Below, piece by piece: positions 37,211 through 48,339 of a stretch of DNA of 64,000 nt; position 1 is the first letter of the stretch; each line of letters opens with the position of its first letter. The position numbers and the translations under genes are program-made. The stretch comes from Narthecium ossifragum (lineage: Eukaryota > Streptophyta > Magnoliopsida > Dioscoreales > Nartheciaceae): NCBI GenBank assembly GCA_963920575.1, contig OY986967.1, positions 25,716,884-25,780,883 on the forward strand, written 5' to 3'. Under the pieces are notes generated by a model that made no database searches, was not told the DNA's origin, and saw only the letters and a list, made by a program, of their open reading frames with translations.

Positions 37211-37612
37211 ATAGGGGTGAGTATTGGGCTAAATACCGAACCGAAATACCGAACTATCAAAAAAAAATTCGATAATCCAATTTAAAAATTGAACCGAACC
37301 AAATTAATTCGATACACTAATTTAAAAACCAAACTAAACCGAATTTATGCAAAAACAGAACCAAATCGGAAAAAAAAAACCGAAATAATTTATAGTTTTT
37401 TACTTACAATATCAAAACCGAACCAAAATAAGGTATATGATTTTAAAATTTTCAGTATTTTCGTATTTATCAAATTTTAAAAATAAAAATCGAAACCGAA
37501 CCGAGTACCGAATTTTTAACAAAAAAAAAAACGAACCGAACAGAATATATCGAAAAACCGAACCGAATTGTTCGGTTCTAGAAGTTCGGTTTGTTTCTGT
37601 TCACCCCTACTA
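37211..37612. mobile_element. CCGAA-rich MITE, second copy of the family
   Basis: Left end ATAGGGGTGAGTATT and right end GTTCACCCCTACTATT form inverted termini. The interior consists of ACCGAAC/AAAAACCGAA words, as in the 18648-19064 element. The target duplication is not clear (flanks TATTTAG and TATTAGT are only similar). Confidence 0.7.
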
Positions 37613-37750
37613 TTAGTCTAGCAATTTGATCACATCTTAAGGCTGTATCATGCTATATATAAGGAATTCTCAAGGATCATGTCATCAATCTGAGGCATGT
37701 AATGAGAATCAGCCATTGATCTTGATTCTTATCACGTAATTTAACACTAA

Positions 37751-38201
37751 CGGCATGTTTGGTTCGCAAGGAATGGGAATGAGAATGAGATTGGGAAGGG
37801 GAATGGAATGGGATTGGGATTAGGAATGGTCTATTACCAAGATGATTTTGTAATATCAGGATTGGGAATGGGAATGAAACATTACCATGTTTGGTATACA
37901 AACAGAAGCCTGGGAATGGAATAGGAATGAAATACAGATGACTAAAATACCCTCTTTTTTAACATAGAGAGATCCGATTAAGGGTAGATTAGTAATTTGA
38001 TTTTTTAACCACCATTAACCGTCATTCCGTCGGGAATGGAATGAGGCATTCCAGGGTATTAGATGGGATTGCCTCATTCCCAACTTGTCAGGAATAGAGC
38101 ATTCCATTCCCAACTTTAATGTCTATCCAAACAACGAAATGGGATTTGACCAAGGATTTGACCATTCCATTCCCGACGGTTATGTCCAACCAAATATGCC
38201 G
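37751..38201. mobile_element. Tourist-like MITE (451 bp), TAA target duplication
   Basis: Inverted ends CGGCATGTTTGGTT and AACCAAATATGCCG are flanked by TAA at 37748-37750 and 38202-38204. The TAA duplication and GTTTGG terminus are characteristic of PIF/Harbinger (Tourist) elements. The interior repeats GGGAATGGGAATG-like words with their complement in the right half. Confidence 0.82.
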
Positions 38202-38692
38202 TAAGATCGTGCTCATCAGTTAGCGTTCATCACCAAAAATTCTGAATTATTAAAAAAAATGGAAAGCTATCGGTTGCCATTTTAATGTTCTTAATTAAGT
38301 GTAATATGAGAGGGAAAAGCTTCTGATATATATTTCCATTAGTTTAGCTGCTATTGTCAACATCACTTCCTGAACCTTTTCCGAGGCAAAAAGATATTCA
38401 GAAATAGCATATTCTTGTGAGGATCGATCTAATTTAATCATTTTGCCCCTCGAGAATATGACAACTTACTTAATGCCTTCATGTATGATTGGATCAAAAG
38501 CTTAAAGATATTATCAGAGTGTCTATTGCTTTTCTAGTGATGATAGAAACTTGAACAACATATAAACTATGAAGACCCACAGGCTTAGGAATGTACTGTA
38601 CTTTAATCCGTCATTTCTGGAAGCATATCAGATACATCTTTGGCTGAGTTTATTGCAAAGATCAAGGATTGATGTCATATTTTCCCCCTCAC

Positions 38693-39420
38693 TGTTGGGG
38701 AATCTGAGGGGTCCCGACGATGCCGGAGATACACCAGATAGATATGGGGATGTCGCAGCGGAAGAGAAACAACCAAACCACAAAAGAAAAGGGAAAAGTG
38801 GAGACAGGGATTTACGTGGAAAAACCTACCAGCAACAACTGGAAGGAAAAAACCACGGGAAGCAGAGAAAATCTTCACTATGAGAGAGAGATTACAAGGC
38901 TCAAACCCTAGCAGAGACAAAGAGATCTCTCTCTAGGGTTGCCTACTCTCACACCTCTCACAATCCTCTCAATAACATCTCAACCACACAAAGAAACCCT
39001 AAAAGCATCCTATTTATAGAGTCCAATGAGTACAAATCCGGATTAAATCTGAGCCGTCGGATTTGCCCGTCCAATGGAGAGGGATCGATCCCACTCAAGG
39101 GTTGGATCGATTGGAGTATGCGTGAGAACGAGGGATTCCTAAATTCCCGAGTCGGATCGATCCCACTCGAAAGGAGCGATCGATCCATCCCTAAAAAACT
39201 CAAAATCCCGAGTTGGATCGATCGACGGATCGATCCGTCCTTGCCGTTCGAAAATAAGTGCCTTCTGTCTCTTTGTTTTCCATAGCAGGATCGATCGGAC
39301 TCCGAGAGATGGATCGATCGGTCAATAAATCCATTGCTAATATGAGAGGTTAGATCGATCCGTCGATCGATCCAACCCAATCCACTGCTGCCGTCATCCT
39401 CATTGGAGGAAAAGTCAACA
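38693..39420 (-). repeat. 3' LTR of the gag-only Copia element
   Basis: 728 bp, with 5-bp inverted ends TGTTG/CAACA. Dense GATCGATC palindromes occupy 39080-39385. It is followed internally by the polypurine tract. Confidence 0.93.
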
Positions 39421-39832
39421 AACTCCCCCGTCCGACACATGAGGGTACACCGTCGAACCTGGATACTCCATCAAGCACAGAAACTCCATCAAACTCGGAT
39501 ACACCATCGAATTTGGACTGCGCCGCCGTCATGCCACCTCCAGTGCTGCCAGCTAGCCACTTTAACCTCAGATCTACCATTGAAGTTGCCGTCGAAGTTG
39601 GATAACACCATCAACCTCAGATCTACCATTGAACTCCGGATCTCCCATCGGATTCAGAACCATCATCGAGAACTGTCCACCAAGTCTTGGATGTCGCCTT
39701 CAAGTCTTGATCTTCTCGGTTGCTTTCTTGCCTTCAAGTCACAGTACGTCCCGGGCTTGTAACTCAGATATCCTCGGTTGCTTCGATCGACCGGATACAC
39801 CTTCTCGTGCTCTTAGCACGGAAACTCCCCCG

Positions 39833-40624
39833 TCACAGGACATCCACGTATCGCGTGACGACCGCGGTACTCCCATCTTCACTGTCATCAACTTTGCCAT
39901 CTTTGACGTCCTTCTTGTACTTCCTGCACTGCTTCTTTACATGGCCTGCTTTGCCACAGTAATAGCAAGTGGCACTCTTTCTTCTGCCTTGATTCACTGC
40001 CACCATAGACTCTGAATCTGTCTGCCTTGTTTCAGTAGCCTTCCGTCTGGTCTCTTCGTTCAGCAAACAGCCTGTAACTTGGTTCAGAGATACTGCTCCG
40101 TCAGGCGCTGAGTTGCTGAGCGATACTACCAGGTTCTCCCAAGAATCTGGCAAAGAACTAAGCATGAGTGATGCCTTCATGTCGTCATCCAAAACCATCT
40201 TCATGGTTGCAAGTTGATTGACGATGCTCTGGAAGTCATTCAGGTGCTCGGCTATCGACCTTCCATCCTGGTACTTCAGATTCACAAGCTGTCGGATCAA
40301 GAAAGTTTTGTTTCCAACAGACTTTCTCTCGTAAAGCTCGTGAAGCTTGTCCCACAGATCTTTGGCTGTCGTCATCGTCGACACGTGGTGGTAGACGCCA
40401 TCTTCCAAACACTGTCGAATAGTTGCCAATGCCTTCCTATCCAGCCTGTTCCATTCTCCTTCCTCCATCCCTTTAGGCTTCTTTTCTATTCCATGCAGAG
40501 ACTCATAGAGATCCCTGCAGAATAACAGATCCTCCATCTTTGTCTTCCATAGCCTCCAGTTGTTTCCGTTGAGTAGATTCATCCGTATAACACTGGTGTG
40601 CATCTCGCTTCTGCCAGAATCCAA
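39833..40624 (-). CDS. Copia-type Gag polyprotein with CCHC zinc knuckle (263 aa)
   Basis: This single uninterrupted ORF of the LTR element starts 91 bp inside the 5' LTR boundary. The N-terminus MDSGRSEMHTSVIRMNLLNG and NNWRLWKTKMEDLL is the DUF4219-like start. The UBN2/Retrotran_gag_2 body spans about residues 55-190 (ATIRQCLEDGVYHHV, LWDKLHELYE, FLIRQLVNLKYQDGRSIAEH, LNDFQSIVNQL, SLPDSWENLVVSLS). The zinc knuckle is CYYCGKAGHVKKQC (about 219-232, CX2CX4HX4C). It forms the capsid that packages element RNA. No pol frame follows. An intact frame in a non-autonomous element suggests selection for Gag supply or a young insertion. Confidence 0.94.
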   Translation of the reverse strand: MDSGRSEMHTSVIRMNLLNGNNWRLWKTKMEDLLFCRDLYESLHGIEKKPKGMEEGEWNRLDRKALATIRQCLEDGVYHHVSTMTTAKDLWDKLHELYERKSVGNKTFLIRQLVNLKYQDGRSIAEHLNDFQSIVNQLATMKMVLDDDMKASLMLSSLPDSWENLVVSLSNSAPDGAVSLNQVTGCLLNEETRRKATETRQTDSESMVAVNQGRRKSATCYYCGKAGHVKKQCRKYKKDVKDGKVDDSEDGSTAVVTRYVDVL

Positions 40625-40715
40625 TCAGATGCTTCAGATCTTTGATTAGGGACTTTAGAATCTTGATCAGGGATTCGAATCCTCCTAATCTTGGAACCTA
40701 GGCTCTGGTACCACT

Positions 40716-41435
40716 TGTTGGGGAATCTGAGGAGTCCCGGCGATGCCGGAGATACACCAGATAGATACGGGGATGTCGCAGCGGAGGAGAAACAACCAAA
40801 CCACAAAAGAAAAGAGAAAAGTGGAGACAGGGATTTACGTGGAAAAACCTACCAGCAACAACTGGAAGGAAAAAACCACGGGCAGCAGAGGAAATCTTCA
40901 CTATGAGAGAGAGATTACAAAGCCCAAACCCTAGCAGAGACAAAGAGATCTCTCTCTAGGGTTGCCTACTCTCACACCTCTCACAATCCTCTCAATAACA
41001 TCTCAACCACACAAAGAAACCCTAAAAGCATCCTATTTATAGAGTCCAATGAGTACAAATCCGGATTAAATCTGAGCCGTCGGATTTGCCCGTCCAATGG
41101 AGAGGGATCGATCCCACTCAAGGGTTGGATCGATCGGAGTATGCGTGAGAACGAGGGATTCCTGAATTCCCGAGTCGGATCGATCCCACTCTGAAGGAGC
41201 GATCGATCCGTCCCTAAAAAACTCAAAATCCCGAGTCGGATCGATTGACGGATCGATCCGTCCTTGTCGTTCGAAAATAGGTGCCTTCTGTCTCTTTATT
41301 TTCCATAGCAGGATCTCCGAGAGATGGATCGATCGGTCAATATATCCATTACTAATATGAGAGGTTAGATCGATCCGTCGATCGATCCAACCCAATTCAC
41401 TGCTGCCGTCATCCTCATTGGAGGAAAAGTCAACA
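40716..41435 (-). repeat. 5' LTR of the gag-only Copia element
   Basis: 720 bp. In element orientation it carries the promoter. It has lost 8 bp (GATCGGAC-like) near 41313 relative to the other LTR. Rich in GATCGATC. Confidence 0.93.
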
Positions 41436-41727
41436 CTCACAACATGCTCATTAACATACTCCATCCTACAATTCTCAGTATATCATACTTCCTGGAGACA
41501 ACCAACAGTTGAATATTTAGGGTTTAGGGATTAGGGAATCGAGTTTATACTTCCTGGAGACAACCAACAGAGGAGCAACAAAGAAATGCGTGACATGGGA
41601 ATCGAGTTTATTTTAAGTCTAACAGTTTTCAAGGAATAATACGATATATTCATGATGAAAAGGTGAACCCTCATATTTAGCATGTTTCAAATTGAAATAT
41701 AATATTAACTTAAAATTCAAGGTCGTT

Positions 41728-42491
41728 ACATATTAGTCCCTCGTACCGTACTTAAACGCATACAGGTCCCTCAAATTATGCAAAGGCTTACAAAAGTAGT
41801 GCTTTGTTTAAATTATAAGGAATATTCCTAATATCGTACGGGTTAAATGAATTTACTTAGCCCTCAAACCAAACGACTATATAACTTATGAGCATTGATT
41901 TATGCACATGGTGACGTGGCATGTGTATTACGTACACATGCCGCGATCGATAGTCAAAGTATCAATTCTTTCACCTATCCCATCAATAGTGGCCTACCAA
42001 TAGGATAGATGAAGTTATCGGTAGTGGACTACTGATACGGATTCTTTCATCTATCCTATTGGTAGCCCACTACCGATTGGATAAATGAATGTATCAGTAT
42101 ATCGGTAGTGGGATACCGATTGGATATACATTCAATCGGTAGTCCACTCTATTGATATCTTCATCTATCCTATCGGTAGCCCTATCGATAGCATAGATGA
42201 AAGAATCGATATTTTGACTACTAATCGTGACACGTCGGCACATGCCACGTCAGCATATGCACAAAACTTTATTCATAACTTATTACACAAGCGTATTTAT
42301 GACATTTTCATGCCACAATATACTTTTAACCCAGATTAAGTCCCTCAACCAGATGGAATTGCACGACAAAACACTATCATAAATCCTTCTCATTATTTGA
42401 AGAATTGATATCGTATTTATCTGGATGTGAGGGGACTTATATGCCATTATATATGTAAGCATTAATTTTAGTTGAGGACTGATATGCTAAA
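41728..42491. mobile_element. Putative TIR element with an ATCGGTAG palindromic core
   Basis: Outer inverted words are CATATTAGTCCCTC (left) and GAGGACTGATATG (right). An inner inverted pair is GACGTGGCATGTG near 41931 and CACATGCCACGTC near 42239-42251. The core 41945-42235 repeats ATCGGTAGT, GGATAGATGAA and their complements, making a large imperfect hairpin. A related block lies at 60487-60793. No coding capacity. Confidence 0.6.
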
Positions 42492-43199
42492 AACCCAAAA
42501 ATCAAACATCTAGAAAAGAAAAAAAAAGATGGTTGTTTTCTATTCTATGTTGTTTGTATTCATATCAATCAAACGCGCATGATGCCATTGACAAACGTGA
42601 TCCTTGTGCTTGCCTCCCTTGGAGTACAAATCTAGCTATTAGAAAAGGATGTGGGCACACATGATTTAATGCTGTACAGTAGTCAAAAGAAAGAAACATA
42701 AAATATGGATTGGAGTGAGTCCTTGCAATGAAACTTCCTTCATTTTAAATACTTATTCATGCAACTTGTCCTAATCCATCCAAATAACCAATGTTGAATA
42801 CTAAAAAAGCAAATCATCAACCTAAAATGATCTATTATTCATATGCATGAAGAGGGTACCACAAAAGGAATGGTTTCCCAGAGTTCATAGTTTGAGATGC
42901 ATCTCAAAATAGCCCTATGCCAAGAATATCACATTAATGATATAAACCTCTCATGTAATTATATATATGCTAAAAGGTATCATAAGAATAATATGTTTGG
43001 TATACGCAGACACTTGTCTTTTTATAAAAATCTTAATCTAGTTCTCTAACAATATTTAAGTCATTTAACAACTTTCTTAAATTATGATCAATACGAGTTT
43101 GGCTTTTTTTTGAGATTGAACATTTGACCCGATCAAAAAGATGATCAAATTTTCAAACCTATGATGGTTAAAAATTTTCACTTTATTTGTCATGAGTAA
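42492..43199. other. AT-rich spacer left of the MULE
   Basis: Nothing recognised apart from short A/T runs. Confidence 0.5.
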
Positions 43200-43208
43200 A
43201 TTTTTTTT

Positions 43209-43320
43209 GGGTTATTTACTTTTGTATCCTTGGAAACTTCTTAAATTACAAATGTACCCCTACAATCTTTAGCTTCACATATATACCCTTCAAAACATTA
43301 AGAAAATGTTAACCATGCCC
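43209..43320 (+). repeat. Left TIR of the MULE
   Basis: It begins GGGTTATTTACTTTTGTATC and ends AACCATGCCC. It is the inverted match of 48727-48838. Confidence 0.93.
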
Positions 43321-43485
43321 TCCGGTTAACAGTATCATGAATATTGACAGAATATGCCTAACGCCGTCAAAGAAGCCTTGTTAAAAGACAACTATACCCC
43401 TGTGCTACCGTTGTAGCATGGGTTCACATATAAGGATGATGAGGTTGTCTTCTCTACTAGATCTAGGGTTCCTACTGAACCAGAG

Positions 43486-43536
43486 CTAGGGCTTCGCCAT
43501 AGCTAGGGCTTCGCCATAGCTAGGGCTTCTTCTCTA
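43486..43536 (+). repeat. AGCTAGGGCTTCGCCAT tandem repeats
   Basis: About three 17-bp units lie in the leader region of the GRF gene. Confidence 0.75.
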
Positions 43537-43612
43537 GGAAGAGAGCTCGCCCCCTCATGCAACCGCCTTCTCTAGTGGCCCTTCTCTCGGTACATTCATC
43601 ACCATCTTCTCC

Positions 43613-44104
43613 ATGGCCACATCGAAGAATAGATGGGCAGCTTCTGCAACATCTTTTCCTTCGCCATCAATTAGCTCGGCTTCCACCATCCATTGCCATT
43701 GCAAAGAGCCTTGTAGTATTCGCCATTCAAATTGGAGTTACAATAAAGGAAGAGCTTTCTATGGCTGCCCACGATACAAGGTGCATTTCTCCCTTCATTT
43801 CTTCCTTTTTTATGCAAAGAGTAATCAAAAGAGGCTATTGTTCATATTTCAGAACACCGACGAGACTGGGTGTGGATTTTTTATGTGGATTGATGGCCCC
43901 GAGCACTCAACCGTCGACTTGAAGCATCAGCTTAAAGAACTGGAGAAGGTGATGATGAATAGGATCACCTCTCTCGAAGAAAGTCTGGCTACATCACAAA
44001 TCATCATGGAAAAGATGGAGAAGAATGCTTTAAAAATGTCTTTTTGGTTACGTGCTCTGTTTATTGCAATTGTAGTAGTGTTGATGTTGGAGATTTTACT
44101 CTAA
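43613..44104 (+). CDS. GRF-type zinc-finger protein with C-terminal membrane helix, carried by the MULE (139 aa)
   Basis: Exons are 43613-43780 and 43853-44104 (donor TACAAG|GTGC, acceptor TTTCAG|AACACC); the phase is continuous. After a Ser-rich N-terminus, the GRF zinc finger spans about residues 24-73: CHCKEPC, NKGRAFYGCPRYK, CGFFMWIDGPEH. A coiled-coil stretch follows (about 76-112: LKHQLKELEKVMMNRITSLE and on), then a hydrophobic C-terminal segment of about 20 residues (LRALFIAIVVVLMLEILL) that predicts a tail anchor. Many plant genomes contain similar small GRF-plus-TM proteins; some GRF domains bind single-stranded DNA. A role in transposition is only inferred from its position between the TIRs. 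Confidence 0.82.
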   Translation: MATSKNRWAASATSFPSPSISSASTIHCHCKEPCSIRHSNWSYNKGRAFYGCPRYKVHFSLHFFLFYAKSNQKRLLFIFQNTDETGCGFFMWIDGPEHSTVDLKHQLKELEKVMMNRITSLEESLATSQIIMEKMEKNALKMSFWLRALFIAIVVVLMLEILL

Positions 44105-44639
44105 ACTTTTGTTTGAGTTTGTACCTTCGAATATTGCAATATCATGTATAGTTTTGAGATTTTCAATATCAATTAGGTTTGGATTTGCTACACCTTATAT
44201 CATGGAAAAGATGGAGAAGAATACTTTAAAGATCCCCTCCCCTGTTTTCTATTGTTCTTAAACAATTTGCATGGTTTTATTTATGCATACAATTTAAATA
44301 GCATTGCGATTGAGAACCCAGGTTCCTCAGCATTGCAATTGAGAACCCAAGTTCCTTAGCAGTGCAGTTGTTCTGCAAGGAGTGCTATAAAATGCAATTC
44401 CCTTGTCAAAACATAACTGGGCATATGCATTGCAATTTCAACACATGACTGGACATCATTTCCCCTCCAACAGAATTTACTACTAATCAAAACATAAGTG
44501 GACATTATTGCACACCATTTCCTTGTTAATTGAGAACACAACAAGTACAAATAAACCATACAATTTCAACAATGTCTGCACAACTGGCTAGATAGATATC
44601 AGTACCAGTTTCATATCATTGTGAGCAATACAATTTCAA

Positions 44640-44770
44640 TACATAACAGTTTGAGAATTGTCATACAAAAAATTGACAACACATTCATCACTTGACAGTT
44701 CGAGAACTGTCGTACAAAAAATTGACAACCCATTCATCACTTGACAGTTTGAGAACTGTCATACAAAAAG
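44640..44770. repeat. About 60-bp tandem repeat, 2.5 copies, with palindrome
   Basis: Units contain ACAGTTTGAGAACTGTCATA and CAAAAAATTGACAAC. The core GACAGTTCGAGAACTGTC is a palindrome repeated with variation. It lies between the 3' ends of the two convergent MULE genes. Confidence 0.85.
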
Positions 44771-44828
44771 GTATCATCCACAAAATACAATCCAAAGTAT
44801 AACCATCAATCAGACCATACATAATCCA

Positions 44829-47800
44829 TCAGACCCTCCATGGAGCTCTAGATCTATTAACTGGAGCTCTAGATCTGGTAGATGGGGGTGCTTCATCAGG
44901 GGTGTAAAGGCCCATCCCGAAGCCATGAGGAGTCATCCCAGGTTCACTACAAATGCAAATGATTTAGGTTAAAACTAATCAAGTGAAGGCTAAAATAAAG
45001 CACTATTTACCCATAAAACACTTGCTCTCCAGAAGTTGATGCTATTGACCCTCTTCTTGGTCTTCCCCTTCCTCTGCCTCTACCAGCCTTAGGTCCACTA
45101 GTTCCCCTACCAACCTCAGCATTACCCCCATCACCTCTAGCTTCACCATTTCCCCTTCCTTTGACTCTACCAGCTTTAGGTCCACCAGTTCCCCTACGAA
45201 CCCCAATTTTCTGTTTTCCTTTGCCACCACTAGCTCCAATATTCCCTCTGCCTCGACCACCCCTGCGAAAAGAAGATGTGAAACTTAGAATAAATTAATT
45301 CTTTCAAACACAATTAATTACTTATGCAAACCTAGGATCCATGAAGTGGTCACCTATTGGCAGAATTGTCAATTTCTACAGCAGATGAGGCTTGGCTTTG
45401 AGACTCTGTGTTGTCTCCTGCGGCTCCTCCAGTCAAAGGCTCCTTACAAGTGGTCTTGTGGTGGCCCCATTTTCCACATCTCCCACACTTATGTAGCCTT
45501 TTGCTCTTTCCCTGTGTTTCATCTGCTCCTCGAATACGCTTCTTCTTTGGCCTGCCCCTAGGCCTCCTGCTTCTTGGAGGATCCAAAGTATAACCAATAT
45601 CAACTTTCCTCCAGCACTCTTTACTTGGCAAAGTACTGATGAAACCTGAGTATGCTGTCCTGTATCTGTGTCATAATGTATAGGTGTGAACATAAATAAT
45701 TGACAATTAAGCAAAGACTTAGGTAAATTGATATACTAAAATAAGCATAATACCTTGCTACGGTAAAGTAATCATCCACAAAACTATCCCAATTTGGGTT
45801 CCTCATGCGAGCTATGATGGCTGCAGCATGAATGCAGGGCAGGCCAGTGAGCTGCCACCTCCTACATGTGCAGATTTTTGAGTCCAGGTTCACTTCACAT
45901 CTATCATGATCAGATTGAACCTCAGCTTGATGGTCATTAGACATTGTCACCTTATAGCCTCCTACATTCCTGCTCATGTCAACTATGAACTTGTGAGCAA
46001 TGGGAACCAACTTCCCCTTCCACCTAGCCGACAGTCGTCGTCGAAAATCCATTTTGATCATGAACTTCTTTCTTAGCATATCCACCAAACCAATACAAGG
46101 CATGTGCCTCTCATCTCTTACCCATGAATTGAAAGACTCTGATAAGTTGTTGGTCAAGTAAGCGTTCTTACTGGTCTCTGAAAAATGGTGTCTTGACCAA
46201 GCACTCCCAATGGATGCTATCTGACTGACAGCTTCATGAGAGCTTCTCCCAAGCTCTGCAATAACAGCATCATACTCATGCTTAGTGCATGCCCTGGCTG
46301 CATCCCATAAAGCCTCCTCAAAGGCATCTCCTGGAAAGTTTTTCCTGAAGTTTTTGTAGTAGTGTCTCATGCATATCCTATGCTCTGCATTAGGAATGAT
46401 GTTAGAAACTGCCTCTTTGATTCCTTTGTCTTGGTCTGAGATTACTGTCAGGTATTGCACCCTTCCATCCATTGCCTTCTTCAACAACTCAAAAAACCAA
46501 GACCATGCATTTCCAGTTTCAGACTCCACCACTGCAAATGCAACTGGGAACAAGCCATTGTTCCCATCTAGGGCAGTAGCTGCCATAAGCTCTCCCAAGT
46601 ACTTACCCTTCAAGTGGGTTGAATCAACACCCAAAAAGGGCCTACATCCTGCAATAAAGCCATCCATTGATGCTTTAAAACAGCAGAAAAACCTCTCAAA
46701 AGTGTGATCTGGTCCTTCAGTGTACTCAATGACACTCCCTGGGTTCCTCAGCAATAGCTCCTCCCTCAAAGCAGGTATGTAACTAAAGGACTCACCTATG
46801 TTCCCATGAGCCTGCTCATATGCTTCTTCTTTGGCTCTCCAGCACTTCATATATGACACAGTCACTTGATACCTATCCCACATGAGCTTCATAATATCCT
46901 TACACTTGGTCTGTGAGTTTCCTGCCACCAACAATTTGATTTTACTACTAATCCATGCTACTGTTGCCATCTCCCCTCCAATAGAATTTTTCCCAAAACA
47001 TGTGTGAGCACCTGACACTTTCTTGATCTCAAAGGTCCTCTTATCATAAAGTATTGAGGAATGAATCCTCCAATGACAACTTTCTTCCTTGCACCTAACT
47101 GTGATCCTCTCTTTGTCACTCTTGAGTACATGGTGCTTGTACTTATTCTTGATAGAGTGCTGTCTAAGTGCAAGTCTCAGATGGTTTCCAGTTTTGAACT
47201 TAGCACCTACTTCCATCACAGGATCTTCATTGTCAACAGAGGTAGAGTGACCTTCATATGAAGGTACAAAGTCTGCTTCATCTTCATTTTCAGTCCCTTC
47301 ATGCTCTCCATCTTCCTCACTGCTAACTAAATGATAGTCACTGCCGACATCTACAAAGTCTGCATCATCTTGCATGGCATCTGGGTCCTCTATGTTGATA
47401 CCCTTGGCCTTCAAGAAATCTACAGAGTCAGGTTCAATGTCTGGCTCACAGTCATCAATTCTAACTTCCTCTTCTCCATCACCAGCTGCCTCACCATAGA
47501 GCCTTGTGACATTCCTTTTAGCTTCATCCTCTACTCTGCCGTAAAGGTTTGGGGCATCACCAGTTACCACAAACATCTCCACCAGCTTCTCATCATAAGC
47601 AACAAGAACATCAAGCATTCTCCTATATTCATATTGATTTCGAATGACTTCACATTGTTTGGGATTGGATCCAGGAATTAGATATGAGATGTGCAACTCA
47701 TTGCCAAAAGTCCATGAACATAAAGCTGTTATGTCCCCTCTTAGTTCTTCTAGTGTAGAATTTCTGCTATCCACTTTGAAGGTCTTCATCTTACCACACT

Positions 47801-48339
47801 CATACTTCATGGTTTGAGACTTTGGCTGCTTCTTCCAAAACCCCTCATACTTGAGCCTGATATCTACCTTCCAATATGATCTGTTGTTTTTGGGTATGCT
47901 AAAGACAAAACAAAACAGAACAATTGAGTTCTACTGTGAACTGATGATATGCAAAACAAATTAACTAAGAATTGAGTTTGCTGTAAACATAGGAGACCAT
48001 ACCATAAACATATAATGCATAGAAAAAACAAAATAATGAGAGCAAAGTAACAACTACATTAAGCTAATTGAGGCATACTATGATCAGAGGATGCACAGAC
48101 ACATGAAAAATCTAGTGTTCTGGTGCATAGAATGCTATGTATTAATGGGTAGCAGGAAGATACTGTGTTTTCACTTCTGAACAATAGCCCTAATCAACAC
48201 TGCTACGAACAGAAGCAATAATATCACAAACATTGGGTTCCTATTTGATAGTGGGTTACCTGCGGTCTTGAAGAAGAGGGATACAACCATCTTGCAATGG
48301 CCCCTCGACGGTGTACATGCCACTCAGCAAGTCGTCCAT
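44829..48339 (-). CDS. Mutator-like (MuDR/MULE) transposase, 5 exons, 966 aa
   Basis: Exons in order of translation are 48260-48339, 45754-47898, 45354-45659, 45011-45262 and 44829-44946. They sum to 2901 nt with continuous phase, canonical splice sites and no internal stop. The start is MDDLLSGMYTVEGPLQDG. Acidic linkers follow at about residues 165-245. The MuDR-type DNA-binding region is about 255-330 (GAKFKTGNHLRLAL, CHWRIHSS). The MULE catalytic core is about 445-620 with candidate D452 (LGVDSTHLKGKY), D515 (ISDQDKG), CMRHY near 536 and E614 (NNLSESFNSW). The SWIM zinc finger is about 694-717 (CTCRRWQLTGLPCIH). A GRPKKK nuclear-signal-like stretch and a CCHC knuckle CGRCGKWGHHKTTC (about 800-813) precede an unusual RGG/G-rich C-terminal tail. 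It acts in the nucleus on the element's TIRs. Confidence 0.92.

Larger units (their letters stand above)
38693..41435 (-). mobile_element. Complete gag-only Copia LTR element (TR-GAG type, 2743 bp)
   Basis: Two LTRs (38693-39420 and 40716-41435) bracket 1295 bp. The flanking target duplication is CTCAC at 38688-38692 and 41436-41440. In element orientation (minus strand) the LTR reads TGTTGAC...CCCCAACA. The primer-binding site AGTGGTACCAGAGCC (40701-40715) matches the plant initiator-Met-tRNA type. A polypurine tract GGACGGGGGAGTT (39421-39433) abuts the 3' LTR. Only a gag ORF is present; protease, integrase and reverse transcriptase are absent. This matches the published TR-GAG class, mobilised in trans by an autonomous Copia. 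The LTRs differ by roughly 20 substitutions plus an 8-bp indel by eye (about 97% identity), so the insertion is fairly recent. Confidence 0.93.

Noticed and set aside
39403..40525. Plus-strand ORFs within the LTR element
   Set aside because: Shadows opposite gag and LTR. Gag on the minus strand explains the coding signal.
41512..41535. Telomere-like TTTAGGG words (TTTAGGGTTTAGGGATTAGGG)
   Set aside because: Only about three imperfect units. Too short for an interstitial telomere array.
43200..43208. Possibility that the MULE target duplication ATTTTTTTT is chance
   Set aside because: Its low complexity weakens it, but 9-bp length, exact adjacency to both TIRs and the transposase type agree, so the element call was kept.
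46369..47681. Plus-strand ORFs opposite the MULE transposase
   Set aside because: Antisense shadows of a recognised transposase.
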